A stretch of DNA of 64,000 nucleotides from Streptomyces sp. A2-16 (lineage in GTDB: Bacteria > Actinomycetota > Actinomycetes > Streptomycetales > Streptomycetaceae), in the NCBI RefSeq assembly GCF_018128905.1, contig NZ_CP063808.1, forward strand, positions 3,348,001 to 3,412,000, given 5' to 3'. Both the position numbers and the translations under genes were made by a program. The notes beneath the pieces were generated by a model, which was given only the letters and a program-made list of their open reading frames with translations, made no database searches and had not been told where the DNA came from. Below, in pieces: positions 1 through 8,526 of this stretch; position 1 is the stretch's first letter, and every line of letters begins with the position of its first letter.

Positions 1-7
1 GCGCCGC

Positions 8-1504
8 TCACCCAGCCTTCTCCCGCCGGGTGGGGGAGAGCGCGGCCCGGACCGAGCTCGCGACGAAACCGTAGGTCTGCCGCACCAGCCGCCGGTCCGC
101 CACGGTCATGCCGGCGGTGAAGAGCACCGCGGAACAGCCGCCGCCGGCGAGGCCCGACCACAGGGTGCCGCCGCCCCGGGCGGACACCTGCCACCCCAGC
201 GCCGCCGAGCCCGCCCCGACGAGGATCGGGGCGAGCAGGGGCCGGAGCAGCCTGACCGGGATCCTGCGCACGGTCGCCCGGCCGAGCACCAGCGCCTCCA
301 CGATCGCGGCCGCACACCAGCCCAGGCCCACGGACGCCACCCCGAGCGGTGCGATCAGCGGCAGGGTGACGGTGAACCAGGTCACCGCCTGCAGGAGGGT
401 CGCCCGCAACACGGCCTGCGCGTCGCCGAGCGCGTACAGGTACCCCTGGGTGGCCACCGACACGGCCCCGCTCACGGCAAGGCCCAGACAGGCTCCGGGC
501 ACGACCGCGGTGGCGTCCCGCCACTGGGACCCGAAGAGGCCGGGCACCAGCCCCGGCGCGGAACCCGCGAGCGCGGTCAGGACCAAGCCCATGCCGACCG
601 AGGTGACCTCGACGGCCTGTTGGACCAGGCGCGTGGCGCGCGGCTCGTCGAGGGCCAGCCGCGACATGGTGGGGAACGAGACCCGCCACAGGGACTGGAG
701 GATCAGGTACGGCACCTCCATCAGCCGCTTGGCGAGGGCCCACAGACCGAGCTGTGCGACCCCGCCGAGGGCCGCGACGCACACGTTGAGGATCTGGTCG
801 CGCAGCAGCCAGGTGGCGTTGACCGCCTGGAACCGCAGGCCGAACCCGACGAGGGGTCTGATGAGCCGGAAGGCCGGCAGGGGGCGCACCAGGCCGGCGG
901 GGCACACGAACGCCATGACCACCGCCCCGGTCAGGGCACGGATCACGGTCGCGGTGGCGAGCCCCCACACGCCGAATCCGGCTGCCACCGTGGTGATGGC
1001 CCACGCCTGGTAGCAGAGCACCTGGGACATCTCCACCGCCACCAGGCGCCGGTAGCGAAGGGACCTCTCCAGGAGGATGCGGCCCGGGAACTGAAGGGCG
1101 ACGAACGGCATGGAGGCGACCATGACGGCGGTCACCGCGGCGATCCGGCCGAGGGGGACCGCCAGTGCCGCCGCGAGGGCCGTCATCGCCAGGGTCGCGC
1201 CCAGTTGCAGCGCGCTCAGGGCGCCGAGTTCCTCGGAGCTCGGGGGTTCCGCCCGCCGGATGAGCCCGGCACCCAGGCCGCCGTCGGAGACGAGCCCGGC
1301 GAACAGTACGAAGGACATGCCGATGGCGACGACGCCGAAGTCGTGAGGGCTGAGCAGCCGGGCCACGACCACGTTCCCGGCGAACCCCAGCAGAAGGATC
1401 ACCAGTCCGCGGGTGCTGACGATGAAAACGCCCGCCTTGGCGCGCCGTGTCAACTCGCTGCCCGAGAGGGCCTCGTCGTCACCGTGTGGCCGCCCGGCAC
1501 CCAT
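8..1504 (-). CDS. Wzx-like polysaccharide flippase (MATE/MVF superfamily)
   Basis: A 498-residue polytopic membrane protein expected to move lipid-linked oligosaccharide units across the plasma membrane. After a short charged N-terminus the sequence is a near-continuous series of hydrophobic helices (about 12-14), the first near residues 28-60, with the RLLSPHDFG element typical of the start of Wzx/RfbX proteins. It is slightly longer than many Wzx proteins. It lies 6 bp downstream of the glycosyltransferase ending at 1511 on the same strand, so the two are probably co-transcribed. The stop is 7 bases inside the window, so any downstream genes are not visible. The family call is solid; the transported glycan is unknown. 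Confidence 0.85.
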   Translation of the reverse strand: MGAGRPHGDDEALSGSELTRRAKAGVFIVSTRGLVILLLGFAGNVVVARLLSPHDFGVVAIGMSFVLFAGLVSDGGLGAGLIRRAEPPSSEELGALSALQLGATLAMTALAAALAVPLGRIAAVTAVMVASMPFVALQFPGRILLERSLRYRRLVAVEMSQVLCYQAWAITTVAAGFGVWGLATATVIRALTGAVVMAFVCPAGLVRPLPAFRLIRPLVGFGLRFQAVNATWLLRDQILNVCVAALGGVAQLGLWALAKRLMEVPYLILQSLWRVSFPTMSRLALDEPRATRLVQQAVEVTSVGMGLVLTALAGSAPGLVPGLFGSQWRDATAVVPGACLGLAVSGAVSVATQGYLYALGDAQAVLRATLLQAVTWFTVTLPLIAPLGVASVGLGWCAAAIVEALVLGRATVRRIPVRLLRPLLAPILVGAGSAALGWQVSARGGGTLWSGLAGGGCSAVLFTAGMTVADRRLVRQTYGFVASSVRAALSPTRREKAG

Positions 1505-1510
1505 GCGGGT

Positions 1511-2515
1511 TCAGTGCGCGGCTTGCCGTGAACGCCAGCGGGCCAGCCGCGTCCTGACACCGAACCGGCCGAGCTGGCGGCGGCCGTGGTCGTGGACGAA
1601 GGTCACCGTGTCGGCCCGACGGCGGTCGAGTGCGGCCGCGCGGCCCTCACGCAACCGGAGCGGCAGGCTCGACGGGTCCAGCGGGAGGGCGACATCGGGT
1701 TCCAGGAGCAGCCGGGTCAGGAGCGTGGAGTAGAGCGTGACCCGGGTCGCCCTGAGCCAGGGCTTGGCCAGCACATGATGGAGCAGGAAGGGCTCGGCTC
1801 CGTCGCCGTAACGGCACGTCAGCCGGCGGCGGTCGGTCAGGGTCAGTCCCGGGAACGGCGGATGGGGGGCCAGCCGGTGGTCGAGGACGAGGAGTTCATC
1901 GGGCTCGAACCGGGCCGAGAGCACGGCGTTGAGCACGTCCTGGTCGGCGAAGTAGAACGGGTCGTCCAGGGTGGCCCGGCCGTATCTGCTGTGCGTGACG
2001 CCGACCGTCAGCTGCCCCTCCAGCCACGGCGGCAGGAGCCGGGCGGTCAGGTCGTTCGGGAAGGCGAGGAAGCCCGCGTTCAGATAGGGCCGGCGACTCA
2101 GCGGGCCGAGGCCGAGAGCGGTCTCCCACTCGGGGTGGAAGCGGTCGCTGTTGGGCAGGCAGTCGACGAACGCCGCGATCCGCCCTCGTCCCGCCGCCTC
2201 GGTGATCTCCGTCAGCGGTCGCGTGACGATGATGTCCGCGTCGATGAGGACCGCCACCTGCGCCGGGCGCAGCCGAGGGCCGTACGGGGCGAGGAACACC
2301 GCGGGCAGGTCGGGTGACGGCGGGTCCACGAGGGTGACGTGGTCCGCGAGCAGTTCCCGCTGTCCGGGCGAGAGTCCGTTGTCCACGACGATGAGGGGCT
2401 CTTCGTGGCCCGTCAGTCGCAGGGAGTTGAGCAGCGCCACCAGCCCCGGGAAGAACCGCTGGTCGGCGACCGTGTAGAACGCGGTTCCCGGCAGCGGGGC
2501 GGGGGAGTCGTCCAC
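1511..2515 (-). CDS. GT-A fold nucleotide-sugar glycosyltransferase
   Basis: A 334-residue soluble protein. The N-terminus (FYTVADQRFFPGLVALLNSL) and the LIDADIIV segment, a DxD-type metal/nucleotide-sugar site about one third along, resemble GT8-like nucleotide-diphospho-sugar transferases. It is expected to add one sugar during repeat-unit assembly on the cytoplasmic face. It is transcribed just ahead of the flippase gene and divergently from the gene at 2570, leaving a 54-bp shared upstream region. Donor and acceptor cannot be read from the sequence. Confidence 0.75.
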   Translation of the reverse strand: MDDSPAPLPGTAFYTVADQRFFPGLVALLNSLRLTGHEEPLIVVDNGLSPGQRELLADHVTLVDPPSPDLPAVFLAPYGPRLRPAQVAVLIDADIIVTRPLTEITEAAGRGRIAAFVDCLPNSDRFHPEWETALGLGPLSRRPYLNAGFLAFPNDLTARLLPPWLEGQLTVGVTHSRYGRATLDDPFYFADQDVLNAVLSARFEPDELLVLDHRLAPHPPFPGLTLTDRRRLTCRYGDGAEPFLLHHVLAKPWLRATRVTLYSTLLTRLLLEPDVALPLDPSSLPLRLREGRAAALDRRRADTVTFVHDHGRRQLGRFGVRTRLARWRSRQAAH

Positions 2516-2569
2516 CCTCCGATTCTATGGCGATATGCACCGATTGTCCTCTGTGCCTAGCATGGTCTG

Positions 2570-3409
2570 ATGCCCATCGAACGGGTGGTCGCGTTCCGTT
2601 TCCATCGCGACCCCTTGATCAGCCGGGCCCGTGTCGGACTCCTCCGGCGGCTCAATCCCGGCGTGCCCGTGCACGGAATCTTCGGTGGCGCGAACAGCGC
2701 GCGCGGCACCGCCTTCCAGCTGGCCGGCAGACGACTGCTCGGGCTCGACTCCCTCTATTCCTCCCCTCGCGACGGTCACTGGAACTGGAAGAACGGCGAC
2801 CTCGTCCTGCTGGACTGGTACCGCGAGCGAGGCCACCGGCTGACGTTCGACGTCCTCCATCTCGTCGAGTGGGATCTGCTGCTCACGGAACCGCTCGACC
2901 GCCTCTACGGCGCCGTGCCCCCCGAGGCCGTCGGGCTGACCGCCCTGACGCCCCTGAGTGTCATCGGCGACGAATGGCGCTGGCTCGCCGGGCGGGACGA
3001 GGCGCGGGAGTGGCGCGAACTCCTGTCCTGCGCCCGTACCGGCTTCGGCTACGACGGGACCCCGTACGGCTGCCTCGGTGTCGGCCCCTGCTTTCCCCGG
3101 GCCTTCCTGCGCGACTACGCGGCGGCCGACCCGCCCGATCTCGGCAACGACGAACTCCGCTACCCGCTGTTCGCGCAGCTCCTGGGGCATCCGATGGCCG
3201 ACACCGGGTTCCGGCGCGCCTGGCACTCCCCGGACGACGACCGGTACTTCAACGCGGTGGGGGCCGGCATCGACCCGCACACCGTCACCGCGGAGCTGGA
3301 GACCCCCGGCGGCCGCCGCGCCTTCCACCCGGTCCGCGCGCCCCTGCGCGGACTGCGGCTGCCCGCACCGGGCCCGTCGGGCCTCGCGCACGGACCGGGA
3401 AAAGACTGA
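2570..3409 (+). CDS. Glycosyltransferase-like protein of uncertain family
   Basis: A 279-residue protein beginning PIERVVAFRFHRDP. It has a GGAN segment, an FDVLHLVEWDLLL segment that could supply an acidic metal site, and DTGFRRAWHSPDDDRYFN near the end. This pattern is seen in uncharacterised glycosyltransferase-like proteins of actinomycete polysaccharide clusters, but I cannot name the family. No signal peptide or membrane helix is evident. No clear Shine-Dalgarno sequence precedes the ATG, so the transcript may be leaderless or nearly so. It is divergent from the glycosyltransferase at 1511-2515. Confidence 0.6.
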   Translation: MPIERVVAFRFHRDPLISRARVGLLRRLNPGVPVHGIFGGANSARGTAFQLAGRRLLGLDSLYSSPRDGHWNWKNGDLVLLDWYRERGHRLTFDVLHLVEWDLLLTEPLDRLYGAVPPEAVGLTALTPLSVIGDEWRWLAGRDEAREWRELLSCARTGFGYDGTPYGCLGVGPCFPRAFLRDYAAADPPDLGNDELRYPLFAQLLGHPMADTGFRRAWHSPDDDRYFNAVGAGIDPHTVTAELETPGGRRAFHPVRAPLRGLRLPAPGPSGLAHGPGKD

Positions 3410-3601
3410 CGGAAGGACCGGAACGGTGCCGCTGTGGCCGACGCCACACGACCTGCCAATCGGCAGTCCCGCTACGGCGATTCATCCGGAAGCGGGCTTT
3501 GCGAACGCGTACGGAGAGTTCCGCGAGTTCCGGTGCCCCGGTCGCCGCCCTATGCTCCGAGGCCCGTGCATTCCGGCCCCGAATTTTCCAGGAGGTTGCT
3601 C

Positions 3602-4675
3602 GTGGGCATCTTTTCCAGGCCCAGCGCGTTGTCCCGCAGATCAATGCTGGGATTGATGGCCCTACCGCTTCTTGCCGCAAAGCCTCCCCGGCCCGCCAAG
3701 GGCGCGGTGGATACCGACGTGATCCTTGTCGCCGACCATGCGACACCACAGCTCGCTGCGAACGCCGCGGCCGGCAAACGGCTGCGCTTTCCGGCCGGGC
3801 GGACGTACATCGTCAATGATCTCGTGATTCCGGCCGGTTGTTATGTCGAGGGCAACGGTTCGATCCTCAGGACCGCGGACGCGTCGACGACGGACAGCAG
3901 CGACGACGGCCTACTGGTCGTGGGCGGAGACGGTGTCACGATCGACGGCCTGAAGTTCGACGGCAACAGCCGGAACCAGGGCGGCGTGTGGAACCAGCAC
4001 CGCCATCAGGTCAGAGTGCACGGCAATTACAGCAACATCCTGATCAAGGGCTGCGACTTCTCCAACATCATTGGTGACGGCGTGTACGTCAATGTCGGCT
4101 CCGGCGGGAACACCGGACACTCCATCGAGATCCGCGACTGCACGTTCACCGCCGCCAACGACAACCGCAACGGTGTCAGCGTCACCTCGGGCACGAATGT
4201 CCATGTGCACCACAACACGTTCACCAACATGGCCCGCCCCGATATGCCGGGCGCGATCGACATCGAGCGGAACTCCGTCACCGACGTCATCGCCGACATT
4301 CTGGTCGAGTACAACACGATCACCCGGGCGGCACTTTCCGGTACCGGCTCCCGGTACGGAATTCTGGCGGCCATGTTCAACTGCGTCGGCACCAACATCG
4401 TCTTCAGGAACAACGACATCAGCGGTGCCGGACTCAGTGCCGCCTGTCTGATCATCGGCGACAGCAGCGGGACGTTCAACGCCAGCACGGTCACGGTCAC
4501 GGCGAACGACTTCCATGACGCCGGTGGCGCCGGAGTCGAGCTGAACTACGGCATCCGGCCCGACATCACCGACAACCGGTTCACCAATCTGTCTCCGGCC
4601 ATCCTGAACTACCTCTCCGTCCTCGGGGACACCTCGGGCAACACGTTCACCAACGTCGCCCGGCAGATCGCGTAG
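3602..4675 (+). CDS. Secreted right-handed parallel beta-helix protein
   Basis: I place the start at GTG 3602 because AGGAGG lies at 3590-3595; the frame is open further upstream but reads unlike a protein there. The 357-residue product starts with SRRSMLGLMALPLLAA, a twin-arginine-like signal, so export through Tat is likely. The rest is rich in Asn, Asp, Gly and Thr with repeated VxIxxNxFxN-like rungs (NTFTNMARP, NDISGAG, NDFHDAGGAG, NRFTN), the hallmark of pectate-lyase-like beta-helices. Such proteins bind, cleave or epimerise polysaccharide. Its place in the cluster suggests it acts on the exported polymer. The catalytic class is not resolvable by eye. Confidence 0.75.
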   Translation: MGIFSRPSALSRRSMLGLMALPLLAAKPPRPAKGAVDTDVILVADHATPQLAANAAAGKRLRFPAGRTYIVNDLVIPAGCYVEGNGSILRTADASTTDSSDDGLLVVGGDGVTIDGLKFDGNSRNQGGVWNQHRHQVRVHGNYSNILIKGCDFSNIIGDGVYVNVGSGGNTGHSIEIRDCTFTAANDNRNGVSVTSGTNVHVHHNTFTNMARPDMPGAIDIERNSVTDVIADILVEYNTITRAALSGTGSRYGILAAMFNCVGTNIVFRNNDISGAGLSAACLIIGDSSGTFNASTVTVTANDFHDAGGAGVELNYGIRPDITDNRFTNLSPAILNYLSVLGDTSGNTFTNVARQIA

Positions 4676-4739
4676 AGCGAGCGGCCCGTCCGCAGGCGCG
4701 TGCCCCCCTCGACGTTCCTCCCTTCGACCGGTGGCCGAG

Positions 4740-4770
4740 ATGTACGTATACGTCGTATATTTACGGTACC
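4740..4770. promoter_or_regulatory. AT-rich dyad, copy A of a three-copy cluster motif
   Basis: A 31-bp element whose core TATACG-T-CGTATA is a perfect 13-bp dyad, framed by GTAC on both sides. It matches the element at 9494-9524 at 28 of 31 positions. It stands out sharply in GC-rich surroundings and ends 24 bp before the GTG of the downstream glycosyltransferase. It is likely an operator or promoter core; the binding protein is unknown. Confidence 0.6.
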
Positions 4771-4794
4771 GAACCGGTTTGGTGGTGAGGATCC

Positions 4795-5856
4795 GTGGAT
4801 CACGGCCCGGACTGCGTCGCGGTCACGCCCTACGGCCGGGGCGCCGGAAGCTCGCGGGTCCGCGTCTTCCAGTGGCTCGACCGCATCGGCACGCACTTCG
4901 CCGTCGGCAGCTATCTCTCGCTGCCGGACTCCGCCCCCTCCCGACTCGCGCGCCGCCCGATGGCCCTGGCCCGGGCGGAACTGCGGCTCGCGGCCCTCGC
5001 GCGGGCCCGGCACCGGCGCGTCCTGCTGCACCGGGAGGCCTCCCCGCTCAGCCGGGGCTGGTGGGAGCGGCGGCTCCTGGCGAGCGCGGAGTTCGCCGTG
5101 TACGACTTCGACGACGCCCTCCAGTGGGATCGGGGGGAGGGCGGTCTCGTCCGCAGGCTCGCGCCGAAGGCCGGGAAGGCCCAGGTGGCCGTGCGGCAGG
5201 CGGACCGGGTCATCGCGGGCAACGCCGTACTGGCCGACTGGGCCTCCGGACACCAGCGGGACGTCGTGGTGATCCCCAGTTGTGTCGCGCTGGAGGACTA
5301 CACGCCCAAGACCTCGTACGCACTGCACGACCCGCCGCGGCTGGGCTGGATCGGATCCGCTCACAACGAGCCCTGTCTCCTGCTGATCGCCGAAGCGCTC
5401 GAGGAGGTGCACCGCAGGACCGGTGCGCGCCTCACGCTCGTCGGGACGACCTCCGCGTCTCTCGGCGCGCTGGAGTCGTTCACCGACCGGATCGCGTGGA
5501 GCCCGGACAGCCAGCGCATCGCGCCGGCCGGCATGGACATCGGTCTGATGCCCCTGCCCACGAGCGCCTACAGCCTCGGCAAGTGCGGGTACAAGCTCCT
5601 CCAGTACGCCGCCGCGGGCCTTCCCGCGATCGCCAGCCCGCTCGGTGTCAACGTCGGTCTGCTGACGGAGCTGGGCATGCCGGGGGCGCGGACCCAGGAC
5701 GAATGGGCCGACGCGATCCTCGGTCTGCTGGAGAGCCCGGCAGCGGAGCGGGAAAGGGTCGGCCGCGCCGCCCGTGACGTCGCCGCCCGGCACTACTCGT
5801 ACGACGCGTGGCTGCCGGCGTGGGCGGCGGCCCTGGAGCTGGGGCCGGTGCCCTGA
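4795..5856 (+). CDS. GT-B (GT1/GT4-like) glycosyltransferase
   Basis: A 353-residue protein starting at GTG 4795 with GGTGAGGA just upstream. The second half has the layout of GT4-type enzymes: a LGWIGSAHNE entry strand, the LVGTTSAS strand, and PLPTSAYSLGKCGYKLLQYAAAGLPAIASPLGVN, which corresponds to the donor-binding and E-x7-E-like C-terminal region. The N-terminus YGRGAGSSRVRVFQWLD is typical of GT4 proteins with an SRVR motif. The stop overlaps the ATG of the next glycosyltransferase (TGATG), so the pair is translationally coupled. The sugar specificity is unknown. Confidence 0.8.
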   Translation: MDHGPDCVAVTPYGRGAGSSRVRVFQWLDRIGTHFAVGSYLSLPDSAPSRLARRPMALARAELRLAALARARHRRVLLHREASPLSRGWWERRLLASAEFAVYDFDDALQWDRGEGGLVRRLAPKAGKAQVAVRQADRVIAGNAVLADWASGHQRDVVVIPSCVALEDYTPKTSYALHDPPRLGWIGSAHNEPCLLLIAEALEEVHRRTGARLTLVGTTSASLGALESFTDRIAWSPDSQRIAPAGMDIGLMPLPTSAYSLGKCGYKLLQYAAAGLPAIASPLGVNVGLLTELGMPGARTQDEWADAILGLLESPAAERERVGRAARDVAARHYSYDAWLPAWAAALELGPVP

Positions 5857-6827
5857 TGGCGCCGGCCCAGCGGTCCCTCCCGGCCGTCGACGTCGTGATC
5901 GTGAACTGGAACGCCGGTCACCACCTCGCGGACTGCGTGCGCTCCGTCGTCCGGGCCGACCGGTCGGAACTGGGCGTGGCCCGGATCGTCGTCGTGGACA
6001 ACGCCTCCACCGACGGCTCCGCGGCACGGCTGACCGCGGCGGACATCCCGCTCGACGTGGTGCGCAACGACCGCAACCGCGGCTTCGCCTTCGCCTGCAA
6101 CCAGGGCGCCGCCCGAGGCGACAGCGACCTGGTGCTCTTCCTCAACCCGGACACCGAGCTGTACCCGGACAGCCTGACGGTCGTCGGCCGTGTGCTGCGC
6201 ACACCGCCTGCGGACCGCGTCGGGATCTTCGGAGGGCTCATGGTGGACGACGAAGGGAACCCGCAGATCTCGTGCTCGAGATTCCCGTCCCTGCGCGTCT
6301 ACCTCGGCAAGATGACGGGACTCGACCGGCTCGCCCCCGCCCTGTTCCCGCCGCACCACCTCCGGCCCCGGGAACTGGTCGCCTCGGGTCCGGTCGATCA
6401 GGTCATCGGGGCGTTCTTCCTGGTGCGCCGGCAGGTGTTCACCGAACTGCACGGCTTCGACGAACGCTATTTCCTCTATCTGGAGGACGTCGACTTCGCC
6501 TGGCGTGCGCGCCGCGCCGGCTGGCTCTCCTACTACGTGGAGCAGGTCCGGGTCCATCACACGGGACAGGTCAGCTCCTCCCAACTGGGTGTGTGGCGGC
6601 ACTACTTGCTGTTGCGCAGCCGCACCACCTACGCGTTCCGGCACTGGGCCCCGCCCCGCGCGTGGGCGCTGGTGGCGCTGACCCTGTCCGTGGAGCCGGC
6701 CGCGCGCCTGGCCGCGGCGGTCGTGCGCGGGCGATGGGCGGACCTCGGGGCCACCCTGGCGGTCTACCGGAGCTTCCTGCGCTGGTTCTCCCGGGGCTCG
6801 CGCGAGGAAAATGCGTTTACGATGTAA
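5856..6827 (+). CDS. Family 2 glycosyltransferase (rhamnosyltransferase-like)
   Basis: A 323-residue protein started at ATG 5856, which shares one base with the previous stop. GT2 landmarks are clear: VDVVIVNWNAG at the start, VVDNASTDGS, the DxD-type LNPDTEL, and LEDVDFAWRARRAGW in the acceptor domain, as in WbbL-like rhamnosyltransferases. A hydrophobic stretch near the C-terminus could be amphipathic. The gene ends inside the third AT-rich element at 6811-6840, so that element serves the following gene. Substrate not determined. Confidence 0.85.
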   Translation: MAPAQRSLPAVDVVIVNWNAGHHLADCVRSVVRADRSELGVARIVVVDNASTDGSAARLTAADIPLDVVRNDRNRGFAFACNQGAARGDSDLVLFLNPDTELYPDSLTVVGRVLRTPPADRVGIFGGLMVDDEGNPQISCSRFPSLRVYLGKMTGLDRLAPALFPPHHLRPRELVASGPVDQVIGAFFLVRRQVFTELHGFDERYFLYLEDVDFAWRARRAGWLSYYVEQVRVHHTGQVSSSQLGVWRHYLLLRSRTTYAFRHWAPPRAWALVALTLSVEPAARLAAAVVRGRWADLGATLAVYRSFLRWFSRGSREENAFTM

Positions 6828-6840
6828 ATATACGCTTTAG
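6811..6840. promoter_or_regulatory. AT-rich dyad, copy B of a three-copy cluster motif
   Basis: Contains the perfect dyad TTTAC-GAT-GTAAA followed by TATACGC. It aligns with the element at 9494-9524 over CGT(A/T)TACG-N2-GTAAATATACG if a 2-bp gap is allowed. It overlaps the stop codon of the upstream GT2 gene and lies 31 bp before the GTG start of the sugar transferase gene, so it may be a promoter internal to the gene string. Confidence 0.5.
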
Positions 6841-6871
6841 AGGCAGTTCGCCGGGAACGGAGGAGAACTGC

Positions 6872-7546
6872 GTGGAAACCATCGAAGGGGTACCGCGCCG
6901 AGCGTCGCACCGCGGTCCCGAGGCACGGGTCACGGCCGCCCGCCGGATCCTCGACGTCGCCGTGGCCCTGGGCCTGCTGCTCCTGCTCTCGCCCCTGCTG
7001 GCGCTGCTGGCCCTCGTGGTGCGGGCGACGAGCGGTCCACCGGTGCTGTTCCGGCAGCGGCGGACCGGGGCGGGCGGCGACGAGTTCACGCTGTACAAGT
7101 TCCGCAGCATGCGCCACGACAGCGCGGGCCCCCAGGTCGCCGGGAGCGACGACCGGAGGGTGACGGGTACAGGTCGGCTGCTGCGCGAACTCGGGCTGGA
7201 CGAACTTCCCCAGCTGTGGAACGTCCTGCGCGGCGACATGACCCTGGTCGGCCCCCGCCCCGAGGTCCCGGACCTGGCGCGCCGCTACCCGCCCGAACAC
7301 CAGTGGGTGTTCCGTCACCGCCCCGGTCTCACCGGCCCTTGCCAGCTCCGCTCACGCGCCTACGCCGCCCAGCTGGAAGGCCGCCCGGATCCCGAGGCGT
7401 ACTACCTGGAGGTCCTGGTGCCCCGGCGCACCGCCCTGGACGCGGAGTTCCTGAGCCGGGCCACGGCGTGGAACGTCCTGCGGTACGTGGCGCGGACGGT
7501 CCTGTACCTGCTGCGCGCCCCGTGGGACCGGGGCGGGGAGTCCTGA
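6872..7546 (+). CDS. Initiating undecaprenyl-phosphate sugar-phosphate transferase
   Basis: Start GTG 6872 is supported by GGAGGAG at 6859-6865. The 224-residue product is the short polyprenyl-phosphate hexose-1-phosphate transferase type (bacterial sugar transferase family). One hydrophobic segment follows RRILDVAVALG, then come the family motifs PVLFRQRRTG, FTLYKFRSMR and GLDELPQLWNVLRGDMTLVG, then PRPEVP. It should load the first sugar phosphate on undecaprenyl phosphate at the inner face of the membrane, starting repeat-unit synthesis. The stop overlaps the next ATG (TGATG). This gene is the best evidence that the cluster makes a lipid-linked polymer. Confidence 0.9.
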   Translation: METIEGVPRRASHRGPEARVTAARRILDVAVALGLLLLLSPLLALLALVVRATSGPPVLFRQRRTGAGGDEFTLYKFRSMRHDSAGPQVAGSDDRRVTGTGRLLRELGLDELPQLWNVLRGDMTLVGPRPEVPDLARRYPPEHQWVFRHRPGLTGPCQLRSRAYAAQLEGRPDPEAYYLEVLVPRRTALDAEFLSRATAWNVLRYVARTVLYLLRAPWDRGGES

Positions 7547-8526
7547 TGCGTGCCGTGGTGACGGGCGCCGCCGGGTTCATCGGCTCGCACCTGTGCGCAC
7601 ACCTGCTGTCCCACGGGGACGAGGTCGTCGGGGTCGACGCCCTGACCGACTTCTACGACCCCGCGCGCAAACGGCACAACCTCGCCAGGCTGCTCGGCCG
7701 GGAGGGGTTCCGATTCCACCGCGGCGACCTGCTCGGCCTGCCCCTGCGGCCGCTGTTCGCGCAGGCCGACGCCGTCTACCACCTCGCCGGCCAGCCCGGT
7801 GTGCGCGGCTCCTGGGGGCCCGGGTTCGCCGTCTACCTGGAACGCAACGTGCTGGTCACCCAGCGGGTGCTGGAAGCGGCACGGGACGCCGGAGTGCGGC
7901 ACCTGGTCTACGCGTCCAGCTCGTCCGTGTACGGCGACGCGGAGGCGTACCCGACCCCGGAGACCGTGCGCCCCCGACCGGTCTCCCCGTACGGCGTCAC
8001 CAAGCTCGCCGCGGAGCATCTCTGCGAGACCTACCGCACCGCCTTCGGCGTTCCGACCGCCTCGCTGCGGCTCTTCAGTGTCTACGGCCCCGGCCAGCGC
8101 CCCGACATGGCCTTCGCCCGCCTGGTCGCGGCCGCGTGCACCCGCCGCCCCTTCCCGCTGTACGGCGACGGCGGCCAGAGCCGCGACTTCACCTACGTCG
8201 GGGACGTGGTCGCCGCGATGCGCACCGTGTCGCTCTCGTCCTGGACGGGGGTCGCCAACCTCGGCGGCGGCTGCGAGGTGACGATGCGTCAGGTGATCGA
8301 GCTGCTGGGCCGCCTGGGCGCGGTGGTGCGGGTCGTCCCGGGCCCCGCCCGCCCGGGCGACGCCCGCCGCACGGCCGCCGACATCGGCCTGGCCCGGGAC
8401 GCCTTCGCCTACCGCCCGGCCACGGACCTGCGCACCGGCCTCGCGGCGATGCTGCGCGCGACGTCACCGGAAGGAGCGGCGCCGGCTGTCACGGGGGCGC
8501 CTGTGCCCCCCGGTAGTACGCGATGA
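7546..8526 (+). CDS. NAD-dependent nucleotide-sugar epimerase/dehydratase
   Basis: A 326-residue extended SDR. The Rossmann motif GAAGFIG is at residues 7-13, the active-site serine lies in ASSSSVYG, and SPYGVTK supplies the YxxxK pair. VDALTDFYDPARKRHNL strongly resembles UDP-glucuronate 4-epimerases and UDP-glucose 4-epimerases. With the UDP-glucose dehydrogenase nearby, conversion of UDP-glucuronate to UDP-galacturonate is a sensible guess. The gene overlaps the stop of the sugar transferase gene by one base. Its 3' end overlaps the convergent methyltransferase gene by 38 bp. Confidence 0.85.
   Translation: MRAVVTGAAGFIGSHLCAHLLSHGDEVVGVDALTDFYDPARKRHNLARLLGREGFRFHRGDLLGLPLRPLFAQADAVYHLAGQPGVRGSWGPGFAVYLERNVLVTQRVLEAARDAGVRHLVYASSSSVYGDAEAYPTPETVRPRPVSPYGVTKLAAEHLCETYRTAFGVPTASLRLFSVYGPGQRPDMAFARLVAAACTRRPFPLYGDGGQSRDFTYVGDVVAAMRTVSLSSWTGVANLGGGCEVTMRQVIELLGRLGAVVRVVPGPARPGDARRTAADIGLARDAFAYRPATDLRTGLAAMLRATSPEGAAPAVTGAPVPPGSTR

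Noticed and set aside
2516..2569. Fourth copy of the AT-rich dyad in the divergent gap
   Set aside because: The gap is relatively AT-rich but does not match the CGTATACG/GTAAATATACG core on either strand.
3434..3601. Longer start for the beta-helix protein
   Set aside because: GTG 3602 has an ideal ribosome site and yields an N-terminal Tat-like signal; the upstream 56 codons read as random Arg/Pro sequence.
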